The notes: generated from the letters alone by a model not told the origin. A stretch of 64,000 nt of DNA from Aliihoeflea sp. 2WW (GCF_000497755.1 NZ_AYOD01000013.1:1-64000), one strand, 5' to 3'. Positions 50,826 through 60,564 are shown, counted from the first letter of the stretch. Numbers and translations: made by a program.

Positions 50826-52463
50826 ATGACGATCATCATCAATGGACAGGACCTGACCCTTACGGACATCCGCGCCGTCGCGCTCGGCGCCAAGGTCGCA
50901 CTGACCGACGATCCGGCGACCCTCGCCCGCATCGAGAAATCGCGTCAGGTCATCGCCGGCGGTGTCGAGCGGGGCGAGCAGATCTACGGCGTGACGACGC
51001 TCTTCGGCGGCATGGCCGACCAGTATGTCGGCCCGGACCTTCTCGCCGACGTCCAGCGCATCGCCGTCTGGCAGCACAAGAGCACGACCGGCCCGCGCCT
51101 TCCTGCCGAGGACGTTCGCGCCGCGATGCTGCTGCGCGCCAATTCCTTCGTAAAGGGCGCGTCGGGCGTGCGCCGCGAGATCATCGAGCGCTATCTCGCC
51201 TTCCTCAATGCCGGGGCGCACCCGCATGTCCACCAGCGCGGCTCCATCGGCGCGTCGGGCGATCTCGTGCCGCTGTCCTATATCGGCGGGGCGGTGATCG
51301 GCCTCGACCCCGCCTTTCTCGTCGACATCGGCGGCGAGACGCTCGATGCGCATTCGGCGCTTTCCCGCATCGGCCTCGAGCCGCTCACCCTCCAGCCGAA
51401 GGAGGGACTGGCGCTCAACAACGGCACCGGCGCCTGCACCGGCGTCGCCGCCAACGCCACGGCGCGCGCGCTCGACCTCGCCTCGCTCGCGCTCGGCATC
51501 CACGCGCTCTACGCACAGGCGATGCTGTCGACCGACCAGAGCTTCGATCCGTTCATCCACGCGATGAAGCCGCATCCCGGCCAGGTCTGGGTGGCGCGGC
51601 AGATGGGCCGTCTCGTCGCCGGCTCGAAGGTCATCCGCTCGGAAGCGGCGGGCGGGCGCAGCCACCGCATGGGCAAGCTGATCCAGGACCGCTATTCGCT
51701 GCGCTGCCTGCCGCAATATCTCGGCCCCGTCGTCGATGGCATCGCGACCGCCGCGCGCCAGATCGAGACCGAGGCGAACTGCGCCAACGACAATCCGCTG
51801 ATCGACCCCGACACCGGCGAGATCTTCCACACCGGCAATTTCCTCGCCCAATATACCGGCGTCGCCATGGACGGCCTGCGCTACCATGTCGGCCTCATCG
51901 CCAAGCATATCGACGCGCAGATCGCACTCCTGATGACGCCGGAATTTTCCTACGGCCTCAACCCCTCGCTGGTCGGCAACATGGAGGCCGGCATCAATGT
52001 CGGGCTGAAATCGCTGCAGATCGGCGGCAATTCGATGATGCCGCTGATGAGCTTTTACGGCCAGTCGATCGTCGACCGCTTCCCGACCCATGCCGAGCAG
52101 TTCAACCAGAACGTCAACAGCCAGGCGATGAACTCGGCCAACCTCGCCCGCGAGACCATGGACGTGCTTGAGCATTACCTCGCCGCGGCGCTGATGATCG
52201 GCGTGCAGGCCGTGGAGCTTCGCGCCAAGCTCGTCGCCGACAGCTACGACGCGGGCACGATCCTGTCCGAGGCGACCAAACCGCTCTACGAAGCCGCGCG
52301 GCGGGCGGCGGGCGGCGTGCCCGATCCGGCTCGCCCGCTTCACTGGGACGATCTCGACGGCTTCATCCAGCCCAAGGTCGAGGGCATTCTGGCCAACATC
52401 GCCGCCGGCGGCGCGACCATGCGCGCGGTGGGCGACGTCCGCGCCGGCTGGGCCGATCTCTGA
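50826..52463 (+). CDS. MIO-dependent aromatic amino acid ammonia-lyase (HAL/PAL/TAL family)
   Basis: A 545-residue lyase that eliminates ammonia from an aromatic amino acid. The self-forming MIO triad Ala143-Ser144-Gly145 lies in GSIGASGDLVPLSYI, with catalytic Tyr54. The C-terminal catalytic loop reads AEQFNQNVNS (423-432), the PAL/TAL type, whereas histidine lyases have QEDHVS here. The specificity pair is Gln83-His84, unlike Phe-Leu (PAL), His-Leu (TAL) or Ser-His (HAL). The substrate is therefore open. The ATG follows AGGAGGAG. It is divergent from an Lrp-type gene. Confidence 0.87.
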   Translation: MTIIINGQDLTLTDIRAVALGAKVALTDDPATLARIEKSRQVIAGGVERGEQIYGVTTLFGGMADQYVGPDLLADVQRIAVWQHKSTTGPRLPAEDVRAAMLLRANSFVKGASGVRREIIERYLAFLNAGAHPHVHQRGSIGASGDLVPLSYIGGAVIGLDPAFLVDIGGETLDAHSALSRIGLEPLTLQPKEGLALNNGTGACTGVAANATARALDLASLALGIHALYAQAMLSTDQSFDPFIHAMKPHPGQVWVARQMGRLVAGSKVIRSEAAGGRSHRMGKLIQDRYSLRCLPQYLGPVVDGIATAARQIETEANCANDNPLIDPDTGEIFHTGNFLAQYTGVAMDGLRYHVGLIAKHIDAQIALLMTPEFSYGLNPSLVGNMEAGINVGLKSLQIGGNSMMPLMSFYGQSIVDRFPTHAEQFNQNVNSQAMNSANLARETMDVLEHYLAAALMIGVQAVELRAKLVADSYDAGTILSEATKPLYEAARRAAGGVPDPARPLHWDDLDGFIQPKVEGILANIAAGGATMRAVGDVRAGWADL

Positions 52464-52525
52464 GGGCCCATGTCACCGTGCGGACACGAATGCAGAATGA
52501 CTGCGCAAGCCTGCTCATTCAAAGT

Positions 52526-52540
52526 TGACACCAACGGTCA
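52526..52540. promoter_or_regulatory. Iron-responsive operator (IRO)-like box
   Basis: TGA-N9-TCA within the palindrome GTTGACACCAACGGTCAAC. It fits the IRO consensus bound by RirA in rhizobia. It lies about 95 bp upstream of the siderophore receptor start. Confidence 0.6.
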
Positions 52541-52635
52541 ACAATTATAGCTGGACGTGATTGATCGTCCTACCCAGCCACCCGGCAAGGCACGCGGCGA
52601 ATTTTTTGCTCGAGTGTATTTTTCCGGGGGACGGG

Positions 52636-54693
52636 ATGAAGGCGCGTTTGATCGCGGCCGCGAGTGCGGCATTGGTATTGGGGTCGAGCGCGCAGGCGCA
52701 GGACACGACGGTTCTCGAAACGCTCGTCGTCGAAGGCGGCGATGCCCAGCAAAGCGGCGGCCCGAAGGGCGACACGATCGCGCAGGAATCGTCCTCGGCG
52801 ACGAAAACGGACACCCCGATCATCGAGACGCCGCGCTCGGTCAACGTCATCACCGAACAGCGCATTGCCGACCAGGGCATGCAGTCCGTGCAGGATGCGC
52901 TGATGTACACGCCCGGCGTCTTCGGAGCGACCTTCGGCTACGACACGCGCGGCGACTGGTCCTATGTCCGCGGCGTCTCGCCGGTCCAGTATCGCGACGG
53001 GCTGCAGGAAATCTTCGGCTTCTACAACAATGTCCGCCCGCACCCTTACGCGCTGGAGCGCGTCGACATCGTCAAGGGTCCGGCCTCCACGCTCTATGGC
53101 CAGAGCTCCATCGGCGGCATCGTCAACCTGACCAGCAAGATGCCGGAGGCCGAGACGAGCCGGGAGGCGTTCGTCGAATATGGCACGCACAACCGCAAGC
53201 AGGTCGGCGTCGACATGACCGGCGCGCTCGATGCGAACGGGGAGTTCCTCTACCGCTTCGTCGGCGCCTTCCGCGATAGCGACACGCAGGTCGACTATGT
53301 CGACGACAATTCCTACCTCTTCGCGCCGTCCTTCACCTGGGCGCCCAGCGACGACACCAGCCTGACGGTTCTCCTCAACGCGCAGCGCAACGAATCCGGA
53401 ACCTCGACACAGTTCCTGCCGTGGCAGGGCACCATCTTCCCGGCGCCGAACGGCCAGATCGACGACAGCGTGTTCCTGTCCGAGCCCGGCTTCGACCGTT
53501 ACGACACCGAGCAGACGGCCGTGACCGCGATCTTCGACCACCGCTTCAACGAGGTCTGGTCGATGAGCGCGCGTGCGCGCTACTCGGACAGCAATGCCGA
53601 TTATCGCTCGATGTATCCGGCCTTCCCGCCGACCATCAATCCGGACGGGCGCACCATCAACCGCGTCGTCTATGTGGCGGATTCGGACGTGCAGGCCTTC
53701 ACCGGCGACGTGCGCTTCAACGCCAACACCTACACCGGCGCGCTGGAGCACAAGATCGCCTTCGGCGTCGACCAGCAATATGTCAATCTCGGTACGGCAA
53801 GCTATTACGGCGCCGCGTCCCCGATCGATCTCTACGAGCCCGTCTACGGCAACATTCCCGTCATTCCGGGCCTGTCGCCCCGCACCGTCACCAACACGCG
53901 CCAGACCGGCTTTTACGTCAGCGATCAGGTGCGCCTCGACAACTGGTTCGTCTCGGGCGGCCTGCGCTACGACATCGCGCGCGACGGGGCCGGCGACACC
54001 GACAATGTCCTCTCGAAGGATGTCGGCCTGCTCTATGCCTTCGACAACGGCATCTCGCCTTATGTCAGCTATTCCGAATCCTTCCTGCCGACCGCCGGAA
54101 CCGACGTCTCTGGCACGCCCTTCCGCCCGCTCAGGGGCAAGCAGGTCGAGGCCGGCATCAAGTATCAGCCGGTGGGCACGCCTTCGATCTTCACCGCTTC
54201 CGTCTTCCATATCGAAGAGAACGGCCGCCTCGTCGGAGATCCCACCAATCCGGGCTTCCAGGCGCAGCTCGGCGACGTGACGATCAGGGGTTTCGAGCTC
54301 GAGGCGCAGACGCTGATCAATTCCGAGTTCGAGCTTCTCGCCGGCTATTCCTATCTCGACACGCAAACCTCGGCCGGCTTCCGCCTCGCCAGCGTCCCGA
54401 CCCATCAGGCGAGCGCCTGGGGCACCTGGCGCCCGGGCGGCGAGTGGGAAGGCTTCAAGGCCGGCGCGGGTGTGCGCTATGTCGGCACCAGCTATGACGG
54501 CGCCGACACGATCGAAACGCCCGACTACGTCCTGGCCGATGCCATGATCGGCTTCGAGGCCGAGACTTGGGACGTTGCGCTCAACGCGCGCAACCTGTTC
54601 GACAAGAAGCACGTCACCACCTGCCTCGCGCGCGGCGACTGCTTCTACGGCGAGCGCCGCACCGTCGCCCTCAAGCTCACCTCGAAGTTCTAG
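52636..54693 (+). CDS. TonB-dependent siderophore receptor
   Basis: A 685-residue outer-membrane receptor. A signal peptide (about residues 1-21) is followed by a TonB box-like segment (ETLVV), a plug domain (about 50-155; TPRSVNVITEQRIADQGMQSV and ERVDIVKGPASTLYGQSSIGGIVNL) and a 22-strand-type barrel ending in the usual aromatic residue (TVALKLTSKF). The family is that of hydroxamate receptors such as FhuA and FoxA. The ATG follows GGGGGACGGG. It is cotranscribed with FhuF-, FhuC-, FhuD- and FhuB-type genes. Confidence 0.93.
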   Translation: MKARLIAAASAALVLGSSAQAQDTTVLETLVVEGGDAQQSGGPKGDTIAQESSSATKTDTPIIETPRSVNVITEQRIADQGMQSVQDALMYTPGVFGATFGYDTRGDWSYVRGVSPVQYRDGLQEIFGFYNNVRPHPYALERVDIVKGPASTLYGQSSIGGIVNLTSKMPEAETSREAFVEYGTHNRKQVGVDMTGALDANGEFLYRFVGAFRDSDTQVDYVDDNSYLFAPSFTWAPSDDTSLTVLLNAQRNESGTSTQFLPWQGTIFPAPNGQIDDSVFLSEPGFDRYDTEQTAVTAIFDHRFNEVWSMSARARYSDSNADYRSMYPAFPPTINPDGRTINRVVYVADSDVQAFTGDVRFNANTYTGALEHKIAFGVDQQYVNLGTASYYGAASPIDLYEPVYGNIPVIPGLSPRTVTNTRQTGFYVSDQVRLDNWFVSGGLRYDIARDGAGDTDNVLSKDVGLLYAFDNGISPYVSYSESFLPTAGTDVSGTPFRPLRGKQVEAGIKYQPVGTPSIFTASVFHIEENGRLVGDPTNPGFQAQLGDVTIRGFELEAQTLINSEFELLAGYSYLDTQTSAGFRLASVPTHQASAWGTWRPGGEWEGFKAGAGVRYVGTSYDGADTIETPDYVLADAMIGFEAETWDVALNARNLFDKKHVTTCLARGDCFYGERRTVALKLTSKF

Positions 54694-54701
54694 GGGCGGG
54701 C

Positions 54702-55457
54702 ATGGGCGTCGCGCTCGACAGGGCTGAAGCCGAGACCGCGTTCATCGACGCGGTCCGGACGGCCATGCCGGGCATCGACGCCGAGTTCTCCGAAACGCCT
54801 TCGGGCTGGCTCGGTGCGGGGGATGACGGCGATGTCGTCGCGCGCCTCCACGACGAGATCGCCTCGGCCTATGCGCCCGCCGGCCGCGCCTACCATGCGG
54901 TGCGAAGCTGGTCGATGCTGGTCTGGCAGCCCGCCATGGCCGGCATCATGGCCGTGCACGGACAGAACATCGCGCTGCCTATAGACCGCATGGGCCAGTG
55001 CGTCGCCGATGGCGGGGTCTACGGTTTTCGCTTGGCCGCGGGCGAAAGCCTGCGCACCGACCTTACCGCGATGATCGAGCTGACCGCGGTCCGCATCCGC
55101 GCCATCGCCGACCATCTCTACGCCGAACTCTGCGCCGTTTCGCCGGTCAAGGAGAAGATCGCCTACCGGCTTCTGGCCGACCGCATTCTCGGCACGCTCG
55201 TCCATCTCCACGCGCATCAGCCCCACCTCGACGTCTGCGCCCATGCCGACCGCTGGCTCGACGCCGCCGGCCTTTCGGGCATGAGCGCGCTTGCAGATGT
55301 GCGGCTGGAGAGCGGCGCGCTCCATCCCGTCCTCGACCGCAAGCAGTGCTGCCTCCACTATCTGTGCGAGCCCGGCGCGCTATGCCAATCCTGTCCCAAA
55401 CAGCCCCGCGCGCTTCGCATGGAGCGGATGCAGGCCTATTGGAGCGCCCATGCTTGA
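54702..55457 (+). CDS. fhuF: FhuF-type ferric siderophore reductase
   Basis: A 251-residue cytosolic iron-sulfur protein that should reduce ferric hydroxamate-siderophore complexes to release iron. The FhuF cluster motif CCx10CxxC is exact: Cys216, Cys217, Cys228 and Cys231. The N-terminal part corresponds to the FhuF/IucA-like fold. It starts eight bases after the receptor stop and its last eight bases overlap the ATPase gene. Confidence 0.9.
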   Translation: MGVALDRAEAETAFIDAVRTAMPGIDAEFSETPSGWLGAGDDGDVVARLHDEIASAYAPAGRAYHAVRSWSMLVWQPAMAGIMAVHGQNIALPIDRMGQCVADGGVYGFRLAAGESLRTDLTAMIELTAVRIRAIADHLYAELCAVSPVKEKIAYRLLADRILGTLVHLHAHQPHLDVCAHADRWLDAAGLSGMSALADVRLESGALHPVLDRKQCCLHYLCEPGALCQSCPKQPRALRMERMQAYWSAHA

Positions 55458-56217
55458 TCTCACCGACATCGAGATGCGCCACGGCGCGCGCACCGTCCTC
55501 GCCGTGCCCGAACTTTCCCTCTCCGGCAGCGCCTTCACCGCCATCATCGGCCATAACGGCTCGGGCAAGTCGACGCTGATGAGCCTGATGGCGCGACAGC
55601 AGAAGCCGACCTCCGGCCGGCTGATCCTCGACGGCGCCGATCTTCACGGCATATCGCAGCGCGACCTCGCCCGCCGCCTCGCCTTTCTGCCGCAGCAGCT
55701 TGCCGATGTGCCCGGCCTCGACGTGCGCGAACTCGTCGGGCTCGGCCGCTACGCCTGGCGGGGCGCGCTCGGCATCTGGAAGGACGAAGACCGCCAGGCC
55801 GTCGAGGACGCTCTGGCCGCAACCGACCTGACCTCCTACGCCTCGCGCATGGTCGACCAGCTTTCCGGCGGCGAGCGCCAGCGCGCGTGGATCGCGATGC
55901 TGATCGCGCAGCAATCGCCGCTTCTGCTTCTCGACGAGCCCACCTCCGCGCTCGACCTCGTCCACCAATACGGCGTCATGTCGCTCCTGCGCGGACTGAA
56001 CCGGTCGGCCGGGCGGGGCGTCGTCGTCGTTCTCCACGACGTCAACCTCGCAGCGCGCTTTTCCGACCGCGTCATCGCGCTCAAGGACGGCCGCATCGCC
56101 TTCGACGGCCCGCCGGCCGAACTCATGTCGGGCGGGCTGCTCAGCGAACTCTACGGCATCGACATCCGCCTCCTGCCGCATCCCGACGACGCCCATCCGA
56201 TCGCGATCGTGGCCTGA
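55450..56217 (+). CDS. fhuC: Iron-siderophore ABC transporter ATPase
   Basis: A 255-residue ATPase: Walker A GHNGSGKST (near residue 34), signature LSGGERQRAWIAM, Walker B LLLLDEPTSALDL and switch His in VLHDVNLAARF. The pattern is that of FhuC/FepC. It overlaps the fhuF end by eight bases and is followed two bases later by the binding-protein gene. Confidence 0.93.
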   Translation: MLDLTDIEMRHGARTVLAVPELSLSGSAFTAIIGHNGSGKSTLMSLMARQQKPTSGRLILDGADLHGISQRDLARRLAFLPQQLADVPGLDVRELVGLGRYAWRGALGIWKDEDRQAVEDALAATDLTSYASRMVDQLSGGERQRAWIAMLIAQQSPLLLLDEPTSALDLVHQYGVMSLLRGLNRSAGRGVVVVLHDVNLAARFSDRVIALKDGRIAFDGPPAELMSGGLLSELYGIDIRLLPHPDDAHPIAIVA

Positions 56218-56218
56218 G

Positions 56219-57130
56219 ATGCTCGCTTTTTCCCGCCGCGCCGTCCTCGTGGCTCTTCTCGTCATGGCCACGCCCACCTTCGCCCAGACCACGATCACCG
56301 ACAGCCGCGGCACCCAGACCTTCGCCGAAATCCCGCAGCGCGTCATCGCGCTCTCCTGGGCCGTCGTCGAACAGCTCGTCGAGCTCGACGTCCCGCTCCT
56401 CGCCGTCGCCGACCCCGACGGCTACGGCCTCTGGGTGGTCCAGCCGGCGCTCGAGCCCGGTGTCGAGAATGTCGGTCGCCGCGACGAGCCCAATGTCGAG
56501 CGTATCGCCGAACTGAAGCCCGATCTCATCGTGATCTCCGACGACCAGGCCGAACTCGCCCCGGTCTTGGAGCGCATCGCCCCGGTGATCCATTTCACGC
56601 TTTTCAGCCTCGACCACGACAATGCCGAGGCGACCCGCACCAGCTATCTCGAACTTGCCCGCCTCTTCGACCGCGAGGACCTCGCCCGCGAGCGCCTCGC
56701 CGGGCTGGACGCGCATCTCGGCGCCCTGCGCGGCAAGGTCGAGCGCCATTTCGGCGGCGACCTGCCGAAGGTCACCGCGATCAGCCTGATGGACCAGGCG
56801 CGCGTGCGGGTCCATGGAGGCAATTCGACGTCCGAAGCTGCGCTCCTCGCTCTCGGGCTCGACCCCGCCTTCCCGCAGCCCGCGACGACATGGGGCTTCG
56901 TGCAAAAGCGCGTCGAGCAGCTCGGCCCGGTCGAAGAGGGCATCATCTTGAACATCGAGCCCTTCCGCGCGGCCGACCAGCTCTTCCCCTCGCCGCTCTG
57001 GCAGGCGATGCCCTTCGTGCGCGAGCACCGTTTTGCCGGCGTCCGGCCGAGCTGGACCTTCGGCGGCGCCTTTTCCATCGGCTACCTCGCCGAGGCCTTC
57101 ACCGAAGCGCTGCTGACCATCGATCCATGA
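56219..57130 (+). CDS. fhuD: Iron-siderophore ABC transporter substrate-binding protein
   Basis: A 303-residue periplasmic protein with a signal peptide (1-22, cut after TFA) and the class III fold: PQRVIALSWAVVEQLVELDVPLLAVAD and VGRRDEPNVERIAELKPDLIVI in the first lobe, a long linking helix, and PATTWGFVQKRVEQLG in the second. It binds ferric hydroxamates by family similarity. Its stop overlaps the fhuB start (ATGA). Confidence 0.9.
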   Translation: MLAFSRRAVLVALLVMATPTFAQTTITDSRGTQTFAEIPQRVIALSWAVVEQLVELDVPLLAVADPDGYGLWVVQPALEPGVENVGRRDEPNVERIAELKPDLIVISDDQAELAPVLERIAPVIHFTLFSLDHDNAEATRTSYLELARLFDREDLARERLAGLDAHLGALRGKVERHFGGDLPKVTAISLMDQARVRVHGGNSTSEAALLALGLDPAFPQPATTWGFVQKRVEQLGPVEEGIILNIEPFRAADQLFPSPLWQAMPFVREHRFAGVRPSWTFGGAFSIGYLAEAFTEALLTIDP

Positions 57131-59088
57131 CGAGCCGCATCGCCCTTTGCCTCATCGCGCTCGTCGCCGCCACGCTGATCCATCTCGGCGTCTCGAGCCC
57201 GCTGCCGCTCGCGCAGAAATGGGCGCTCGCGACCAGTGTCGCTCCCGATCTCTTCGAGGAAGTTCGCTTCTACCATTCCGTCCTGCCGCGCCTTGCGATG
57301 GCACTTCTGGCCGGCGCGGCGCTCGGGCTTTCCGGCGCGATCATGCAGGAGGCGACGCAGAACCGGCTCGCCTCGCCGATGACGCTCGGCGTCTCGGCCG
57401 GCGCCCGCGTCGGGCTCTATGCCGCCACCGTCTTCGTGCCCGGCCTTGCCGCCGCCTATGGCGAATGGTTCGCGCTTGCCGGCGCCTCGGCCACCATGGC
57501 GCTGGTGCTCGCCATTGCCGGGCGGCAGGGCATCGGCGGGCTGCCGATCGTGCTCGCCGGCATGGCGCTGAACCTGCTGCTCTCGGCCGTCGCCGTCACG
57601 CTCATCATCATGAACGAGTTCTACGTCCGCCACCTCTTCGTCTGGGGCGCGGGCGATCTCACCCAGATCGACTGGCAGGGCGTCTCGTGGCTCTGGCCGC
57701 GCCTCCTGATCGCGCTGCCCTTCGCGCTGCTCCTCTCCCGCCCGCTGACGCTGCTGCGTCTGGGCGAGCAAGGGGCTTCAGCACGGGGCGTGCCGATCCT
57801 GCAGGTTCTCGGACTGGCTCTCCTCGTCGCGCTCTGGCTGACGGCAAATGTCGTCGCCATCGTCGGCGTCATCGGCTTCATCGGGCTCATCGCCCCCAAC
57901 ATCGCGCGAATGGCCAGCGCACGCTCCACGCTCGACCGGCTTCTTTCCAGCATCGCGCTCGGCGCGGCACTGATGGTCGGCACCGACGCCATCGCGCTCT
58001 ACGGCTCCAACTTCACCGCCGACATGATCCCGAGCGGCGCCACCGCCGCCCTCGTCGGCGCTCCGGCGCTGATCTGGCTCGCCGCGCGGCAGATGAAGGC
58101 GCGCGACCATCTGCGTTTCTTCCTGCCGAAGGGCCGCGAGCGCATGCCCATGCCCGCGCTCGGTCTCCTCGCGCTCCTCGCCGCCGCACTTGTCGCAAGT
58201 TCCTTCGCCGTCGCCGTGACTGGCGAGGGTTGGCGCGTCGAGTGGCCGAGCGAACTCGTCTTCGCGCTCCGCTGGCCGCGCATCGCCGCCGCCGCTGCCG
58301 CTGGCGTCGCCATGGCCATCGCCGGCGTCGTCCTCCAGCGCCTCATTCGCAACCCGCTCGCCAGCCCCGACATCATGGGCATGACGTCCGGCGCCTCGCT
58401 CGCGCTCGTCGCCAGCTCGATCCTCGTCGGCGGCTCGATCCACGATGCGAGCGCGGGCATCGCCGTTCTCGGCAGCGCGGCGGTGCTTGGCCTTCTCATC
58501 CTCTTCGGCAGGCGCACCGACTACGCACCCGGCATCATGGCGCTCGCCGGCATCTCGCTCGCCGCCCTTCTCGACGCCATCGTCCAGTTCGTGCTTGCGC
58601 GCGGCGGCGAGGAGGCCTTCGCGATCGTCGGCTGGATGTCGGGCTCGACCTATCGCGTCCAGGCCGACGAAGCACTGTTTCTGGTGCTTGGCGCAGCCGG
58701 CTTCCTCGCGATCGGCCTTCTCGCCCGCCGCCCGCTGACGCTCGTCATCGCCGGTGACACGCTGGCCGGTTCGCGCGGCCTTTCCGTCCCACTCGCCCGG
58801 CTCGGCATGCTGGTCTTTTCCGCGACGATCACCGCCGCCGTCACCTCCGTCATGGGGCCGATCGCCTTCGTCGGCCTCATCTCGCCGCATCTGGCCTCGC
58901 TTCTCGGCGCCCGTCGCGCGGCGGATCAGCTCTTCGCCGCCGCCCTCATCGGCATGTCGCTGCTCACCGTTTCCGACTGGCTCGGCCGCTCGCTGCTCTA
59001 TCCGGCGCAGCTTCCGGCCGGCACGATCGCGGCGATCATCGGCGGAAGTTACTTCGTCCTGCTTCTGGCACGCCGCCCCCGGACCTGA
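57127..59088 (+). CDS. fhuB: Iron-siderophore ABC transporter permease, fused halves
   Basis: A 653-residue FecCD-family permease made of two homologous halves of about 320 residues, like E. coli FhuB. Each half has the signature near its start (GAIMQEATQNRLASPMTLGVSAGA; GVVLQRLIRNPLASPDIMGMTSGA) and the IGFIGLIAPNIAR or IAFVGLISPHLAS motif before the last helices. About 20 helices are expected. It ends the siderophore operon. Confidence 0.93.
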   Translation: MTSRIALCLIALVAATLIHLGVSSPLPLAQKWALATSVAPDLFEEVRFYHSVLPRLAMALLAGAALGLSGAIMQEATQNRLASPMTLGVSAGARVGLYAATVFVPGLAAAYGEWFALAGASATMALVLAIAGRQGIGGLPIVLAGMALNLLLSAVAVTLIIMNEFYVRHLFVWGAGDLTQIDWQGVSWLWPRLLIALPFALLLSRPLTLLRLGEQGASARGVPILQVLGLALLVALWLTANVVAIVGVIGFIGLIAPNIARMASARSTLDRLLSSIALGAALMVGTDAIALYGSNFTADMIPSGATAALVGAPALIWLAARQMKARDHLRFFLPKGRERMPMPALGLLALLAAALVASSFAVAVTGEGWRVEWPSELVFALRWPRIAAAAAAGVAMAIAGVVLQRLIRNPLASPDIMGMTSGASLALVASSILVGGSIHDASAGIAVLGSAAVLGLLILFGRRTDYAPGIMALAGISLAALLDAIVQFVLARGGEEAFAIVGWMSGSTYRVQADEALFLVLGAAGFLAIGLLARRPLTLVIAGDTLAGSRGLSVPLARLGMLVFSATITAAVTSVMGPIAFVGLISPHLASLLGARRAADQLFAAALIGMSLLTVSDWLGRSLLYPAQLPAGTIAAIIGGSYFVLLLARRPRT

Positions 59089-59212
59089 CGGTCCGTCAGA
59101 TAAATCAACTGTGATTTCGCGCATGCAACGCACACGGCCACAGGTCGTTGGCATCCCGACGCTGCGGTTTTGAACCGCGGCTTTCGACCACATGAAAAGG
59201 GAGCCATCATCC

Positions 59213-60517
59213 ATGTCCGATATCACAACCCGCCTTCTCGCCTCGACCGTTCTGGCCGTCGGCCTGATTGCCGGCCCCGCCTTTGCGCAGGACGATGCCA
59301 ATGGCGACACCGGCACCGAACAGGTCGAGGGCGCCGCGCCGGCTGAGGGCGACGAAGCTGCCGGAACGGGTCCGGTCGAAACCGCCGCCCCGAACGCGCC
59401 GGATCAGGAGCCTGCCTTCCCCGAGCAGACCCGCGCCGACCAGCCTGCCGAAATGCCGCAGATCGACGTCCAGACGGTCGCCGAGGACCTGCCGCATCTC
59501 TGGGCGATGGAATTCCTGCCGGACGGACGCATGCTCGTCACCGCCAAGGACGGCGCGATGCACATCATCACGGCCGAAGGCGAGGTCGGACCCGAGATTT
59601 CAGGCGTGCCCGAAGTTGCGGCCGCCGGACAGGGCGGCCTGCTCGACGTCATCCTGGCGCCCGACTTCGAGGAATCCAACCGCATCTTCTTCTCCTTCGC
59701 CGAGCCGCGCGACGACGGCAACGGCACCTCCGTCGCCTCAGCCACGCTCGTCGCCGATGAAGAGAATGGCGGAGCGCTCGAGGATGTCGAAGTCATCTTC
59801 CAGCAGATGCCGAGCTATGACGGCGACAAGCATTTCGGCTCACGCCTCGAAATCGACGCCGACAACGCGCTCTTCATCGCCGTAGGCGAGCGTTCCGACG
59901 AGCCGATCCGCGACCAGGCGCAGGATCTGGAAAGCGGACTTGGAAAAGTGTTCCGCGTGACGCTGGAAGGTGAACCCTTCGAGGGCAATCCCTTCATCGA
60001 CGAGGACGGCGCGCAGCCCGAAATCTTTTCGTACGGGCACCGCAACATCCAGTCGGCCACGCTGGACGGCGAAGGGCGGCTTTGGACGGTCGAGCACGGC
60101 CCGCGCGGTGGTGACGAGCTCAACAGGCCCGAAGCCGGCCTCAACTATGGCTGGCCCACGATCACCTACGGCATCGCCTATGGCGGTCAGGAAATCGGTG
60201 AAGGCATCACCCAGATGGATGGCATGGAACAGCCCGTCTATTACTGGGACCCCTCGCCCGCTCCCTCGGGCATGGACTATTACGAGGGTGAGGAATTTCC
60301 AGAGTGGGAGGGCGCCTTCCTGATCGGCGGGCTCGTTTCCCAGGGGCTGATCGTCCTTCGGATGGATGGCGACATGGTTGCTTCGGAAGAACGCATCGCA
60401 CTCGATGCCCGCATCCGCGACGTGCGCGTCGGTCCTGACGGTGCCGTCTATGCCGTGACGGAAGACCGTGACGGCGGTTCGTCGACCATCCTGCGCCTTG
60501 CACGCGCACAGGACTGA
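59213..60517 (+). CDS. PQQ-dependent sugar dehydrogenase-like protein
   Basis: A 434-residue secreted beta-propeller of the soluble aldose dehydrogenase (YliI/Asd) family. The signal peptide is residues 1-22. An acidic, alanine/proline/glutamate-rich linker of about 55 residues precedes the propeller, which starts at AEDLPHLWAMEFLPDGRMLVT. The catalytic-histidine region is GSRLEIDADNALFIAVGERSD and the calcium-site segment is EHGPRGGDELNRPEAGLNYGWP. The ATG at 59213 follows GGGAG; an upstream ATG at 59192 is less likely. Electron acceptor and sugar are unknown. Confidence 0.87.
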   Translation: MSDITTRLLASTVLAVGLIAGPAFAQDDANGDTGTEQVEGAAPAEGDEAAGTGPVETAAPNAPDQEPAFPEQTRADQPAEMPQIDVQTVAEDLPHLWAMEFLPDGRMLVTAKDGAMHIITAEGEVGPEISGVPEVAAAGQGGLLDVILAPDFEESNRIFFSFAEPRDDGNGTSVASATLVADEENGGALEDVEVIFQQMPSYDGDKHFGSRLEIDADNALFIAVGERSDEPIRDQAQDLESGLGKVFRVTLEGEPFEGNPFIDEDGAQPEIFSYGHRNIQSATLDGEGRLWTVEHGPRGGDELNRPEAGLNYGWPTITYGIAYGGQEIGEGITQMDGMEQPVYYWDPSPAPSGMDYYEGEEFPEWEGAFLIGGLVSQGLIVLRMDGDMVASEERIALDARIRDVRVGPDGAVYAVTEDRDGGSSTILRLARAQD

Positions 60518-60539
60518 CCGTCGGACACGACGAATTGAC

Positions 60540-60564
60540 GGGCGGCGCTTTTGCGCCGCCCTTT
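60540..60564 (+). terminator. Intrinsic terminator
   Basis: The nine-base stem GGGCGGCGC/GCGCCGCCC (60540-60548, 60553-60561) with a TTTT loop is followed by TTTCTTTT. It ends the sugar dehydrogenase transcript. Confidence 0.85.

Noticed and set aside
52570-54612. A 680-codon open frame antisense to the siderophore receptor
   Set aside because: It mirrors the receptor gene codon for codon, has no recognisable domain and a composition (Arg/Asp/Gly/Val/Ala-rich) typical of antisense frames in high-G+C DNA. The plus strand has plug, barrel and signal peptide.
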